A stretch of DNA of 64,000 nucleotides from Denitrobacterium detoxificans (GCF_015062615.1 NZ_SUUH01000003.1:196922-260921), one strand, 5' to 3'. Positions 16,071-25,074 are shown, numbered from the stretch's first letter. Notes: generated by a model not told the origin, from the letters alone. Program-made: numbers and translations.

Positions 16071-17084
16071 ATGACGTTCCTTCAAGTTCTCTGGTTCATT
16101 CTCATCTTCGTTCTCATCGCGGGGTATTTCGTTCTGGATGGTTTCGATTTGGGCGTGGGCGTGCTTTACCCATTTCTGGGCAAGAGCGACGACGAGAAGG
16201 CGCTGCTACGTCGCGTTATCGGCCCGGTTTGGGACGGCAACGAGGTTTGGCTGCTTACGGCGGGTGGCGCGTTGTTTGCCGCGTTCGCTCCTGCGTATGC
16301 ATGCACGTTCTCGGGGTTCTACCTGGCCATCATGCTGGTTCTGTTTGGCCTGATCGTGCGTGCCGTGTCCTTGGAGCTCTATGCCCACGACAAGGGCAAT
16401 GCGCACATCTGGGATGCCCTGTTTTTCGTTGGCAGCTTGCTTCCGGCGCTTTTGTTCGGCGTGGCCGTGGGAAACGTCATCGAGGGCATCGCTTTGAATG
16501 CCAATGGCGACTATACGGGCGGGTTCTTTGCCTTGCTCAATCCGTTTGCGCTGGTGTGTGGCGTGTTGGGCCTTGCCCAGTGCCTGCTTCAGGGTGCAGC
16601 GTGGATTGCGCTGAAGACGTTGCCTGGCAGGCTGCATAGTCTCGCCGTAGCGCTGCGAAAGACGCTTGCGTTGTCCGTGTTGGTGGTGTTCGGCCTGGCA
16701 ACTCTTGCGTACTTTACGCTTGGCGCCTCGGCTGCAGCGGGTAGCGTTCCTGTCGCCGCGCGTATCGCATGCGTCTGCGTAATCGTGTTGCCCCTAGTGG
16801 CGTGCATGCTTCTGCGCAATGCGAGCGACCTTGTCCAGTTTGCTCTTTCGAGCCTTGCATGCGTGGGGATGGTGGCCCTGACCGCCACGACGTTGTTCCC
16901 GAATATCGTTCCGGCAACCGATGCTGCGTTGTCCATTACAGTGGCGAGTGCGGCTTCCAGCGACGCTGCGCTGGGCGCCATGACGGTCATCACGTGCATT
17001 GGCCTTCCGCTGGTCTTGCTTTATCATTTCCTTGTGTATCGTTCGTTTGCCGGTCGCGTTTCCAGTGATGACGCGGCGGAATGA
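16071..17084 (+). CDS. cydB: Cytochrome bd quinol oxidase subunit II
   Basis: 337 residues, about eight membrane helices. It starts LQVLWFILIFVLIAGYFVLDGFDLGVG, the CydB signature, and continues with GPVWDGNEVWLLTAGGALFAAF. It stabilises the heme-bearing subunit I in the membrane. Starts two bases after the cydA stop, with the ribosome site AAAGGGGG inside the cydA 3' end, so the two are co-translated. The next gene begins 22 bp later but is functionally unrelated. Confidence 0.96.
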   Translation: MTFLQVLWFILIFVLIAGYFVLDGFDLGVGVLYPFLGKSDDEKALLRRVIGPVWDGNEVWLLTAGGALFAAFAPAYACTFSGFYLAIMLVLFGLIVRAVSLELYAHDKGNAHIWDALFFVGSLLPALLFGVAVGNVIEGIALNANGDYTGGFFALLNPFALVCGVLGLAQCLLQGAAWIALKTLPGRLHSLAVALRKTLALSVLVVFGLATLAYFTLGASAAAGSVPVAARIACVCVIVLPLVACMLLRNASDLVQFALSSLACVGMVALTATTLFPNIVPATDAALSITVASAASSDAALGAMTVITCIGLPLVLLYHFLVYRSFAGRVSSDDAAE

Positions 17085-17105
17085 GCCTCGATGGGACAAT
17101 GATTC

Positions 17106-18440
17106 ATGGATAAGATACTCGTGCTTGTGCGGCATGGGAAAGCGCAAACGCGAAATCAGGACATACCCGATGAACAGCGCGAGCTTACCGAAGCAGGAAG
17201 GCGTGCCTTGCGTGCGCATATGCCGCTCGTAGCCCGCCGCTTGGATTTCGAGGGCGTGGTTCTGGAGCCCGCGCAAATCTGGACGAGTCCCGCCGAGCGT
17301 GCGGTGGGCACGGCCGAAGAGCTGCTTGCTTCGCTGCAGAACGAGGGCTTGCCCATCGAGCCAGAGATGCGTCCCTGCACGTCCTTGCTGGGGCAGAACG
17401 AGGATTTGTTCCTAGACGAGCTGCGCAACACGTCGTCACGCGTGGTGTATGCCGTGGGGCATAATCCCATGATCGAGGATATCGCCGAGCGCCTAACGGG
17501 CGTTCATCTGCCTTTCGCTACGGGTGGTATGGCCGCCATCCGCGTTTCCTGGTCTGCGCATGCCGCCGTGGAACAAGAGCCCGATACGCGTTTGCTGTGG
17601 TTCGTGCAGGGTCCCGAGGCAAAGCGCTGGAAGACGCTCATCGAGATGGAGCACAAGCTGAAGTCCGCAAACGAGACGGTTCACAAGCGGCTTATCTCGT
17701 TTCTGGCCGACCCTTCCGACGTAGAGACGATGCACAAGTTTCGCGTGTCCATTCGCACGTTTCGCAGTTTGCTTGCGTTCGTGCGCCCCTTCCAGAAGAA
17801 GGGACAGAATGCGTCCATGCAGGATGACCTGCGCGAGGTTGTGCGGCTTACGTCGCGTCTGCGCGAGCTTGACGTGCTCTATGCGGAGCTTGCCGAACAG
17901 GAGGGCGTAGACCAGGGCCTGCTGAGCGCGGTGAACATCCAGTGCAATGACGAGCGGGGCAGGGTGTATCGCCAGCTCCACGGCAAGAAGGTACGTAAGC
18001 GTCTTAGCCGCGTATCGGCAGAGGCGAATCGCATCGAATGGAAGCGCCAGTATGCGTGGGGCGGTCTTCCTGCGGGTATTGTGCAGAAGCGCTTCAATGG
18101 CATGGTTTCCGATATTTATGCACGGTTGGGGGCTCTGCATATCGAAGACGCCGAGGAAACGCATACGGTGCGCAAGCGTGCCAAGCGCGTGCGCTATGCG
18201 GCCACCCAGTTTGCCGACATGCTTACCGCCGACGCTGCCGATGTGTCCGTTGCCATGGAGGAAGTCCAGGATAGCCTGGGCGCCTTGTGCGATGCCCGCG
18301 TGAATGTCGAGATCGTCGACGACTTTCCTGTGGTGGGGCTTTCGGAAAGCGCATTGCGCGACCTTATGGAGTTCTACGAGAAGAACCGTCGTTTCGTGTT
18401 GGCGTCTACTGGTGGCACAGAGGACGCTCCGCGAGGGTAG
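17106..18440 (+). CDS. SixA phosphohistidine phosphatase fused to a CHAD domain
   Basis: 444 residues with two parts. Residues 1-165 are a SixA-type histidine phosphatase: LVRHGKAQ (Arg9-His10-Gly11), TSPAERAVGTAE, and VGHNPMIEDIAERL with the second catalytic histidine. Residues about 180-430 are a CHAD domain, a helical bundle rich in conserved His, Arg and Lys (MHKFRVSIRTFRSLL, RLRELDVLYAEL, VRKRAKRVRYAA). CHAD domains bind polyphosphate in characterised cases. A role linking phosphohistidine removal with polyphosphate is inference. No ppk or ppx gene is adjacent. The ribosome site is weak. Confidence 0.85.
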   Translation: MDKILVLVRHGKAQTRNQDIPDEQRELTEAGRRALRAHMPLVARRLDFEGVVLEPAQIWTSPAERAVGTAEELLASLQNEGLPIEPEMRPCTSLLGQNEDLFLDELRNTSSRVVYAVGHNPMIEDIAERLTGVHLPFATGGMAAIRVSWSAHAAVEQEPDTRLLWFVQGPEAKRWKTLIEMEHKLKSANETVHKRLISFLADPSDVETMHKFRVSIRTFRSLLAFVRPFQKKGQNASMQDDLREVVRLTSRLRELDVLYAELAEQEGVDQGLLSAVNIQCNDERGRVYRQLHGKKVRKRLSRVSAEANRIEWKRQYAWGGLPAGIVQKRFNGMVSDIYARLGALHIEDAEETHTVRKRAKRVRYAATQFADMLTADAADVSVAMEEVQDSLGALCDARVNVEIVDDFPVVGLSESALRDLMEFYEKNRRFVLASTGGTEDAPRG

Positions 18441-18517
18441 GACGTTGCCGTTGCCTCCTTGTTCATGGGCGCGTAGATGCTGCTAATCGTGTGTGCTTCG
18501 TGAACGAAAAATCCCGC

Positions 18518-18546
18518 TTGACCGACTGCGGGGTGATGGGTATAAT
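18518..18546 (+). promoter_or_regulatory. Promoter of tRNA-Phe
   Basis: TTGACC (18518-18523), 17-nt spacer, consensus TATAAT (18541-18546). One of the best sigma-70-type promoters in the window. Transcription should start about 28 nt before the tRNA. Confidence 0.9.
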
Positions 18547-18580
18547 TTCAACTCGCGCTTCGATGAGGCGTCACATAACT

Positions 18581-18656
18581 GGTCGGGTAGCTCAGTTGGT
18601 AGAGCAGGGGACTGAAAATCCCCGTGCCGAGGGTTCAAGTCCCCCTCCGACCACCA
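18581..18656 (+). tRNA. tRNA-Phe (anticodon GAA)
   Basis: 76 nt with encoded CCA. Acceptor GGTCGGG pairs with TCCGACC; anticodon loop CTGAAAA gives GAA. The T-loop is TTCAAGT. The T-stem GAGGG/CCCCC has an apparent A-C mismatch at the second pair. The 3' part from T-loop position C56 onward is repeated 173 bp downstream. Confidence 0.95.
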
Positions 18657-18962
18657 TGATCGTACAGGCCCCAGCAATGGGGCCTTTTCATGTCCATAAA
18701 CCCCGTAGGGACTTGAACCCTGCGAAGGGCGAACGCGCCAGCGGCGCGTTCGGGGCCGAGCGCCGCGATAGCGGCAGGCGAGGCCTGCGGGTTCCGGAGG
18801 AACGCGCCCAAGTCCCCCTCCGACCACCATGATCGTACAGGCCCCAGCAATGGGGCCTTTTCATGTCCGTAAACCCCGTAGGGACTTGAACCCTGCGAAG
18901 GGCGAACGCGCCAGCGGCGCGTTCGGGGCCGAGCGCCGCGGCAGCGGCGGGCGAGGCCTGCG
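18636..18962 (+). repeat. Tandem tRNA-Phe-linked repeat (two 154-bp copies, 173-bp period)
   Basis: Copy 1 (18636-18789) starts inside the tRNA at its T-loop. Copy 2 (18809-18962) starts with the same bases. They differ at about four positions and are separated by 19 nt. Each holds the tRNA 3' end, its terminator, an exact 14-nt antisense copy of the T-arm (GGGACTTGAACCCT at 18708-18721 and 18881-18894) and a GAACGCGCC/GGCGCGTTC hairpin. Non-coding. Same architecture as the element beside tRNA-Ser(CGA). Confidence 0.88.
18666..18689 (+). terminator. Terminator of tRNA-Phe
   Basis: AGGCCCCA, loop GCAA, TGGGGCCT, then TTTT. A second identical hairpin occurs 173 nt later in the tandem copy. Confidence 0.9.
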
Positions 18963-18981
18963 CGCGATTTGGGCAGAATCG

Positions 18982-19171
18982 GCCGGCAAAATGTAAAAAA
19001 TGTCGCGTATTACACATTGGTCGGCACCCGAGCTGCCGCATGAAAAAAGCGACCTGGGGAAACGCTGATTCGGGTATGGGGGATGGCGTCATTTGGTCCA
19101 TCAGAGAGACAAAACAGGGGCTATTCGTGTGTAAAACGCGACATTTTTGCAAAAACGGTCCTCGATTTTGC
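18982..19171 (+). repeat. 190-bp inverted-repeat element, copy B
   Basis: The 19-bp ends AAATGTCGCGTATTACACA (18998-19016) and TGTGTAAAACGCGACATTT (19128-19146) are inverted with one mismatch and span 149 bp. The left flank GCCGGCAAAATGTAAA and right flank TTGCAAAAACG...ATTTTGC match copy A (2001-2191). The interiors share a block around AGCGACC followed by GGGGAAA. It begins 20 bp after the tRNA-Phe tandem repeat. No coding frame. Confidence 0.8.
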
Positions 19172-19283
19172 CCATTTTGCCTTTGGCTCCTGCCTGGCTG
19201 CTCCGTTTGAACAAACAAGTCCCCGTTCCTACTCAACTTGTAGTATCTTTGCCGCGGAAATACCGAGTTAGGAGACAATTGTT

Positions 19284-19289
19284 TATAAT
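19284..19289 (+). promoter_or_regulatory. -10 box of the DUF4013 gene
   Basis: A consensus TATAAT lies 37 nt before ATG 19326. No good -35 hexamer is visible at 16-18 nt, so the site may need an activator. Confidence 0.45.
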
Positions 19290-19325
19290 AGGCGCACCTG
19301 AAGATGCAAGGATAGGAGTTATTAC

Positions 19326-20624
19326 ATGCAGGCAGGATACTTTTCTACCGCATGGGCGGATATTAAGTCTACGCAGGGGTGGTTCGGCAAGATGTGCTTG
19401 CTCGCGCTGCTCCAGTTCGTGCCGGTATTCGGCCAGATCGTGCTGCTTGGCTATGCGTATGGCTGGGCGCGTGATATCGCGTGGAACGTGCATAAGCCGC
19501 TTCCCGCGCGCATTTTCGCAAATGAAGACGGCAAGCTGTATCGCCGCGGTTGGTTCCTTTTCCTGGTTGCGCTGGTGATCTCGCTCGTTCCCATGGTCTT
19601 CCTGATCGTCTCGGACGTTCTTTCCGCCACTTCCTCGGTTGCGTCGCACGCGTCTTATGGCGTCAATGCCGGCGCCGGTGCCGCTGCGGGCTTTGCCATG
19701 TTGTTCTACCTGATTTACATGGTGGCTACGTTTGCCGCTATGTTCTTCACCTGGGTAGGCTCGATGCGCGCTTCCATTTACGACAACATCAGCGCGGGTC
19801 TTCAGTTTGGCAAGATCTGGAAGATGATGCGTCACGATGGCGGCGGCCTCTTCCGCATCTTCGGTATGAACCTCATTTTCGGTCTTATCTTTGGCATTAT
19901 CCTGTTCGTCCTGAGCATGATCGTATTTGCGATCTGCTTTGCGTCGGTTGCGCCCCAGATCGCTGCACTGGACGGTTCTACGTACTATGGCTACTCGTAT
20001 CCGTATGGCGTTACGGGGTCGAACCAGTTTGCTGCCGTTCTGTCGGCCATTCTGCCTATGTTGGGCATTCTGTTCGTGTTTATCATCATTCTGGCGTACA
20101 TCTGCTGCGTGTTCGATGCGTTCATGGTCATCCTCACCGCCCGTGCGCTGGGCTATTGGACGCGTCAGTTCGATGTTGCCCAGTGGGGCGCTCAGGCCGA
20201 CCCCATGCCCTTTGAAGCTCAGCAGCGGGCTCCGTATCAGACGTATCAGCAGCCCTATCAGGCTCAGCAGCCTCAGGCCCAGCCTGTGCAGCAGCCTCAG
20301 GCTCAGCCCACGCAGGCCGCTCCCGTTGCTCAGCCGACCCAGCCTGCAGCCGCTCCCGTGGCACAGCAGGAAGCCCCGGCGGCGCAGCCTGCTCCTCAGG
20401 TTGCACCCACCACGCCCGTGGTTGCTACGGCTCCCGTGGTGGTTCCCGCTCCCGAGGCTCCGGCAGTTCCTGCGCCTGAAGCTCCGGCCGCGGAGCCTGC
20501 CGCCCCTGCCGTTGAAGCCCCGGCCGCTCCCGCTCCCGCAGCGGAAGAGGCAAGCGCACCGGCGCAGCCTCAGAGTGCTCCTGCCGAAGACGAGTCCAGC
20601 GAAGGCAGTGTTCCCACGGCGTAA
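19326..20624 (+). CDS. DUF4013-like membrane protein with Pro/Ala/Gln-rich tail
   Basis: 432 residues. About five hydrophobic segments (roughly 20-45, 75-98, 130-155, 185-215, 240-270) make an integral membrane part resembling DUF4013 proteins; the early LLALLQFVPVFGQIVLLGYAYGW fits, although only parts can be judged by eye. From about residue 297 a 135-residue tail is almost entirely Pro, Ala, Gln and Glu. The tail is probably unstructured. ATG 19326 follows AAGGATAGGAG. Monocistronic and closed by a strong terminator. Molecular role unknown. Confidence 0.7.
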   Translation: MQAGYFSTAWADIKSTQGWFGKMCLLALLQFVPVFGQIVLLGYAYGWARDIAWNVHKPLPARIFANEDGKLYRRGWFLFLVALVISLVPMVFLIVSDVLSATSSVASHASYGVNAGAGAAAGFAMLFYLIYMVATFAAMFFTWVGSMRASIYDNISAGLQFGKIWKMMRHDGGGLFRIFGMNLIFGLIFGIILFVLSMIVFAICFASVAPQIAALDGSTYYGYSYPYGVTGSNQFAAVLSAILPMLGILFVFIIILAYICCVFDAFMVILTARALGYWTRQFDVAQWGAQADPMPFEAQQRAPYQTYQQPYQAQQPQAQPVQQPQAQPTQAAPVAQPTQPAAAPVAQQEAPAAQPAPQVAPTTPVVATAPVVVPAPEAPAVPAPEAPAAEPAAPAVEAPAAPAPAAEEASAPAQPQSAPAEDESSEGSVPTA

Positions 20625-20656
20625 GCGCCCCATAGGCCATTGCCCTCATAGCGTTT

Positions 20657-20691
20657 AACGCCCGCATGCCTTGGGTATGCGGGCGTTTTTT
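20657..20691 (+). terminator. Terminator after the DUF4013-like gene
   Basis: AACGCCCGCAT (20657-20667) pairs with ATGCGGGCGTT (20677-20687), followed by a T run ending in TTGC. Confidence 0.95.
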
Positions 20692-20888
20692 GCATGCGGC
20701 GGCATCGGAATTGCTTTTGTTGCGATTCGTTTTCATTCCACAACATATGGTGTTCGCATGTGAAGACTGTTTGGTGCGTCTCTGAATAATGCTCTGGTCA
20801 TTCGGGTTGGCTAACCGTTAACGTTACAGTTTCCGAAGTTGCTAAACGCCGACTATACATGCACCCTAAACGAAAGAAGAGTCGACGC

Positions 20889-21887
20889 ATGAAGGTACTG
20901 TACGCTAAGCACGTGCGGCCAGCGCAGCGTAATCGCCTTGTGGCGATGCTGGCGGCTTGTATTCTTGTTTGCGGTTTGGTCTTTGCCTCGACCACGCCCT
21001 CTTCCGCGCATGCCAATGCGTCCGCGGGCATCCTGAACAATGGGCTCGATGGCATTACCATCGACATCAATTCCGATCCGTATGCCTATTTCGCCACGAA
21101 GCATTCGGGCGAATATGCCTATGGCACGCAGGGATGCGCTTGGTTTGCCAGCGCGCGCATCTGCGATCTTACCGGCATCGACGTGACTATTTGGAGCGGC
21201 AAGAACTGGTACGACTCCAAGTATGCCGACTATGGCTTTTCGCGCGGAACATCGGTTCCCACGGGCAAGGCGCTCGCGTGCTTTACCGATCACGTGCTGG
21301 TCATCGAAAACGTCTCGGGTGACGCTTACACCATTAGCGAAGGTGGTATGAGCAGTGCCGGCTCCGAACATGGCTACTGCCAAATCACTACTATGAGCAG
21401 GGAAGACCTGGAAAGCGCGAGCACGCGTGGCTATGGTAGCTTTCTGGGATACGTCTACCTGGGCGTAAGCTTCCCGTCGACCGAGTCGGGCTCCATGTTC
21501 CGCATGTACAACCCCAATTCCGGTGAGCATTTCTATACCGAAAGCTCGTCCGAACGCGACAATCTGGTGGTGTGCGGCTGGACGTACGAGGGCGTTGCCT
21601 GGTACGCCCCTTCGAGCGGCTACGAGGTATATCGCCTGTACAACCCCAACGGCGGCGACCATCACTACACCATGAGCGCCGAGGAGCGCGACTGGCTGAT
21701 TGGGCTTGGCTGGCGCTACGAAGGCGTGGGCTGGCATTCCGACACCGTGCAGACCACGCCGCTCTATCGCCTGTACAACCCCAATGCCGAAACGGGTTCG
21801 CATCACTACACCATGAGCGTCGAAGAGCGCGACGGATTGGTTGAGCTTGGTTGGAACGACGAGGGTATTGGCTGGTACGGTCTGTAG
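20889..21887 (+). CDS. Secreted CHAP-domain amidase with three DUF5648-type repeats
   Basis: 332 residues. Start ATG 20889 has a GAAGAG site; ATG 20859 lacks one and overlaps a possible TATACA -10 box. A signal peptide (about 1-42, ending SSAHA) precedes a CHAP-like domain with Cys83 (QGCAWFASAR) and His135 (TDHVLVIEN), the likely catalytic pair for cutting peptidoglycan peptides. Three C-terminal repeats (about 203-332) each read like FRMYNPNSGEHFYT...GWTYEGVAWY, the DUF5648 pattern. The lysozyme at 36015 has the same three-repeat tail, suggesting a shared wall-targeting module (inference). Confidence 0.8.
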   Translation: MKVLYAKHVRPAQRNRLVAMLAACILVCGLVFASTTPSSAHANASAGILNNGLDGITIDINSDPYAYFATKHSGEYAYGTQGCAWFASARICDLTGIDVTIWSGKNWYDSKYADYGFSRGTSVPTGKALACFTDHVLVIENVSGDAYTISEGGMSSAGSEHGYCQITTMSREDLESASTRGYGSFLGYVYLGVSFPSTESGSMFRMYNPNSGEHFYTESSSERDNLVVCGWTYEGVAWYAPSSGYEVYRLYNPNGGDHHYTMSAEERDWLIGLGWRYEGVGWHSDTVQTTPLYRLYNPNAETGSHHYTMSVEERDGLVELGWNDEGIGWYGL

Positions 21888-22025
21888 CCACGATAGCGAA
21901 GCTACGGTATCGGGCTGTTTGCCAGGGTTCGTGGAGCCCCGCGCTCGATGTTGAATTATGATATTCACGTTTGTTGGTGCTAGGGGTCCGCGCATTGCGC
22001 GACGCTGGGTGCGGGAAGGAATGGT

Positions 22026-23003
22026 ATGGCCGCCAAGCCCATTATCTGGATAATTTCGCCTTGCTATAACGAAGAGGACGTCCTTCCGTATTCGCTCGAG
22101 ACCTTTACGCGCAAGATCGACGAACTTGTGGAACGCGATCTCATCTCTCGTCAGAGCCGTGTATGCTTCATCGACGACGGCTCGCGCGATAATACATGGC
22201 GCCTTATCGAGGAGGCCTCGCAGGCCGACCCGCGCGTGATAGGAATCAAGCAGAGCCGCAATCGGGGGCATCAGAACTCGCTGCTCTGCGCAATGATGGA
22301 AGCGCGTGGCAAGGTGGATGCGGTGGTGACCATCGACTGCGATGGTCAGGATGACGTCAACGCTATTGACGAAATGGTCCTGCGGTTCCTCGATGGCGAC
22401 GATGTCGTATATGGCGTGCGCTCGAATCGCGATTCCGACACGCGTATGAAGCGCGGATCGGCGCAGTTCTTCTACCGTCTCATGAATGCCATGGGCGCTG
22501 AAACCGTATACAATCACGCCGATTATCGCCTGCTCAGCGCACGGGCCCTCGACGGGCTTGCCGAATATGGCGAGGTGAACCTATACCTGCGAGGCATTAT
22601 GCCACTTGTGGGGTTGCCCCATAGCACGGTTGAGTACACGCGCGACGAGCGCGTTGCCGGCGAGAGCCATTACCCTCTTAGGAAGATGCTCCACCTTGCC
22701 TTCGATGGCATCACGAGCTTTTCCATCAAGCCCGTGCGCATCGTGTCGATGCTCGGCATCATCTTCAGCCTTGTTGGCCTTGTGGGCGTCATCTGGGCAA
22801 TTGCATCCTTTTTCCTGGGCTCCACGATTTCCGGCTGGTCTTCGACGGTATGTATCATTTGTACTATTGGCGGCATCCAGCTTGTGAGCGTTGGCATTAT
22901 CGGAGAGTATCTGGGCAAAGTGTATCTAGAGGTCAAGCGCCGTCCCCGCTACTTGGTCGAGCGACGTACGTGGGATTCAAGCGCGCGCGAGTATAGGGGC
23001 TAG
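22026..23003 (+). CDS. Family 2 glycosyltransferase, polyprenyl-phosphate glycosyltransferase type
   Basis: 325 residues. The GT-A catalytic part (about 1-225) opens with IWIISPCYNEEDVLPYSLE, has the acidic metal-binding motif TIDCDGQDD, and GRK/R-type RMKRGSAQFFYRLMN as in GtrB/DPM1-like enzymes. Two membrane helices (about 240-265 and 277-300) end in EYLGKVYLEVKRRPRYLV. These enzymes put a sugar on undecaprenyl phosphate for use by a GT-C transferase outside the membrane; the next gene, five bases away, fits that role. Ribosome site GGGAAGGA. Confidence 0.9.
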   Translation: MAAKPIIWIISPCYNEEDVLPYSLETFTRKIDELVERDLISRQSRVCFIDDGSRDNTWRLIEEASQADPRVIGIKQSRNRGHQNSLLCAMMEARGKVDAVVTIDCDGQDDVNAIDEMVLRFLDGDDVVYGVRSNRDSDTRMKRGSAQFFYRLMNAMGAETVYNHADYRLLSARALDGLAEYGEVNLYLRGIMPLVGLPHSTVEYTRDERVAGESHYPLRKMLHLAFDGITSFSIKPVRIVSMLGIIFSLVGLVGVIWAIASFFLGSTISGWSSTVCIICTIGGIQLVSVGIIGEYLGKVYLEVKRRPRYLVERRTWDSSAREYRG

Positions 23004-23008
23004 TCATA

Positions 23009-24478
23009 ATGCAGGGAGGTTCGCGTAAGGGCACGAGCGTGCTCTGTCGTTTGAATTCCGTTTTCGAGTCGCGCGTTGTGGACGTCGCGCTTCCCATTAT
23101 CTGCACGCTGGTGTACTTGTCGTTCGCCTTGTCGCTGAGCGCGTACGAAACGCCCGACGAGCCCCTTCGCGAGGCGCTTTCCCTGTTCATCCTTCAGAAT
23201 GGAACGCTTCCGCTGGGCCCCGAACCTTCTATCGTCAATCCTATCTGGGGCTTTTCGTACGCGTATACGGCGTATGGCCCTTCGTTGGTGGCCGTTCCAT
23301 TTCTGGCGATTGCCTCCTTGTTTACCCACGACCTTGTCGTGCTCACCATCGTCGTGCGTTTGGTGAACGTCTTGTGCGGTGGCATATGCGTATGGGTGTC
23401 GCTTCGTATCGGGCGGCGTCTCTTCGATAGTCCCGTGTATGCCGTATTGCTTGCCGTGTTCGTGGGCTTTACGCCCCAATTCGCGTTCATGTCATCGTAT
23501 CTCAATAACGACGTTCCTTCGGCGCTTGCGTGCGCCGTGATCATCTTGGCTTGGGTGCGGGGTCTGCAGGACGGATGGGACGTGAAGACCTGCGCTCTGC
23601 TGGGTCTGGGAATCGGTCTGTGCGCCATTACGTATTACTTTGGCTTCGGGTTCATTGTCCTTTCCATTGTCGTGTATGGCGTGAGCGCGTTTCGCGCGCA
23701 TGCGCGAGAGCAAGTTTCCGTGAAGCGTCTGCTCGCGCTTGCGTTGCTGGTTTTCGCCGTGGCGATGCTCGTAGGCGGCTGGTATTACGTGCGCAACGCG
23801 TTTATCTACCAGGGCGATATCTTTGGATTCGGGCCCCGCAACGAACTGGCGGAGGCGTGCGCGCAAGTGGGCTTCAAACCGAGCGATCACGTAACGCCGC
23901 GGAACCTGGGTTGGTCCGTGGGGCAGATGCTGTTCGAGCCGTGGGGCGAAATCATCTGGTGGAAGTGGACGTTCTACAGCTTCTTCGGTTTGTTTGGCTA
24001 TATGAAGCACATGCTTCCCAATGCCATGTACGGCGCATATGGCGTTGTCGTCTTGCTTGCGATCCTGGGAGTGGCGGGTTCCAAAACGATTGCCGTGCGG
24101 GGAAGGCGTTTGCTTCCGCTCGCACTTATGGCAAGCGTGCTCTTTGCAGTGGCGTTCGCGATTTACTATTCCTGGTCGGCCGATTACGAGCCGCAGGGGC
24201 GCTATCTGTATTCGGCCTTCGTTCCTGTGATGATCTTTGCCACATGCGGCGTCCGCCTTGTGTCTCGGGGGCTGTCTTGGCTGGTCCGTGTGGTGTCGCG
24301 TCGATGGGCGCATCGTGCCATGGAGGACGTCGACGCCATCGTGCGCGTTGCGCTGCCGCTTGTCGTTGCGGTTCTGTATGTCGTTCTTTTCGCTCTTGCC
24401 GTGCGTATCGGCCTCTCCCATTGTCTTTTGGGCGCCGATTTCAACGCCGACCTCGCTCCGTTCATGCAGGGGTTCTAG
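23009..24478 (+). CDS. Polytopic membrane glycosyltransferase, GT-C type
   Basis: 489 residues with about ten to twelve membrane helices. Shortly after the first helix comes YETPDEPLREALSLF, an acidic loop in the position of the GT-C catalytic Asp/Glu motif. FVGFTPQFAFMSSYLNNDVP follows, as seen in DUF2142/PMT-like proteins. Near the C-terminus YYSWSADYEPQGRYLYSAFVP resembles the substrate loop. It starts five bases after the GT2 gene, so the pair would attach a lipid-carried sugar to a wall polymer or protein. The sugar and acceptor are unknown. Confidence 0.72.
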   Translation: MQGGSRKGTSVLCRLNSVFESRVVDVALPIICTLVYLSFALSLSAYETPDEPLREALSLFILQNGTLPLGPEPSIVNPIWGFSYAYTAYGPSLVAVPFLAIASLFTHDLVVLTIVVRLVNVLCGGICVWVSLRIGRRLFDSPVYAVLLAVFVGFTPQFAFMSSYLNNDVPSALACAVIILAWVRGLQDGWDVKTCALLGLGIGLCAITYYFGFGFIVLSIVVYGVSAFRAHAREQVSVKRLLALALLVFAVAMLVGGWYYVRNAFIYQGDIFGFGPRNELAEACAQVGFKPSDHVTPRNLGWSVGQMLFEPWGEIIWWKWTFYSFFGLFGYMKHMLPNAMYGAYGVVVLLAILGVAGSKTIAVRGRRLLPLALMASVLFAVAFAIYYSWSADYEPQGRYLYSAFVPVMIFATCGVRLVSRGLSWLVRVVSRRWAHRAMEDVDAIVRVALPLVVAVLYVVLFALAVRIGLSHCLLGADFNADLAPFMQGF

Positions 24479-24606
24479 GCGATTTGCGTAGGGTTACGCC
24501 GTACGGTTTGGAGCCTGTCTCCATACGTCGCACTTTCGCGCGCTGGAGTACCTTGCAATGCTAGAATGGCAGGCAGTATCTACATTCTGGCGAAGGAGAA
24601 TAGCGC

Positions 24607-25074
24607 ATGGCAGACGTAACGCCCGTCGTAGGCATCATCATGGGCAGCAACAGCGATATGCCCACCATGGAAGCATGTATGAAGCAGCTCGACGAATTCG
24701 GCATTCCCTATGAGGTAAAGGTGGCAAGCGCTCATCGCAAGCCGCTCGAAGTGCACGAATGGGCGTCCACGGCCGAGGAGCGCGGTATCCGCGTGATCAT
24801 CGCTGCAGCTGGCAAGGCTGCTCACCTGGGTGGCGTCGTTGCCGCTTACACGCCGTGCCCCGTCATTTGCGTCCCCATGAAGACGAGCGATCTGGGTGGC
24901 CTGGATAGTCTGCTCTCTATGGTGCAGATGCCCAGTGGCGTGCCCGTTGCTTGCGTTGCCATCAACGGCGCCAAGAACGCCGCCATCCTCGCGCTCCAGA
25001 TGCTGGGCACGGGCGATGACGAGCGTCGTGCGCAGATGGCCGCCTACAAGAAGGACATGGCTGATGCCAGCTAA
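24607..25074 (+). CDS. purE: N5-carboxyaminoimidazole ribonucleotide mutase
   Basis: 155 residues, class I PurE. VGIIMGSNSDMPTMEAC holds the SNSD nucleotide site, SAHRKP the catalytic histidine, and AAAGKAAHLGGVVAA the second loop. It converts N5-CAIR to CAIR in purine synthesis. No purK lies beside it. Its stop overlaps the start of iorA by 11 nt, tying a purine gene to aromatic metabolism. ATG 24607 follows GAAGGAG. Confidence 0.95.
   Translation: MADVTPVVGIIMGSNSDMPTMEACMKQLDEFGIPYEVKVASAHRKPLEVHEWASTAEERGIRVIIAAAGKAAHLGGVVAAYTPCPVICVPMKTSDLGGLDSLLSMVQMPSGVPVACVAINGAKNAAILALQMLGTGDDERRAQMAAYKKDMADAS

Noticed and set aside
18636..18962. CRISPR-like array beside tRNA-Phe
   Set aside because: Only two long copies, containing tRNA and terminator sequence; no short direct repeats with unique spacers and no cas genes.
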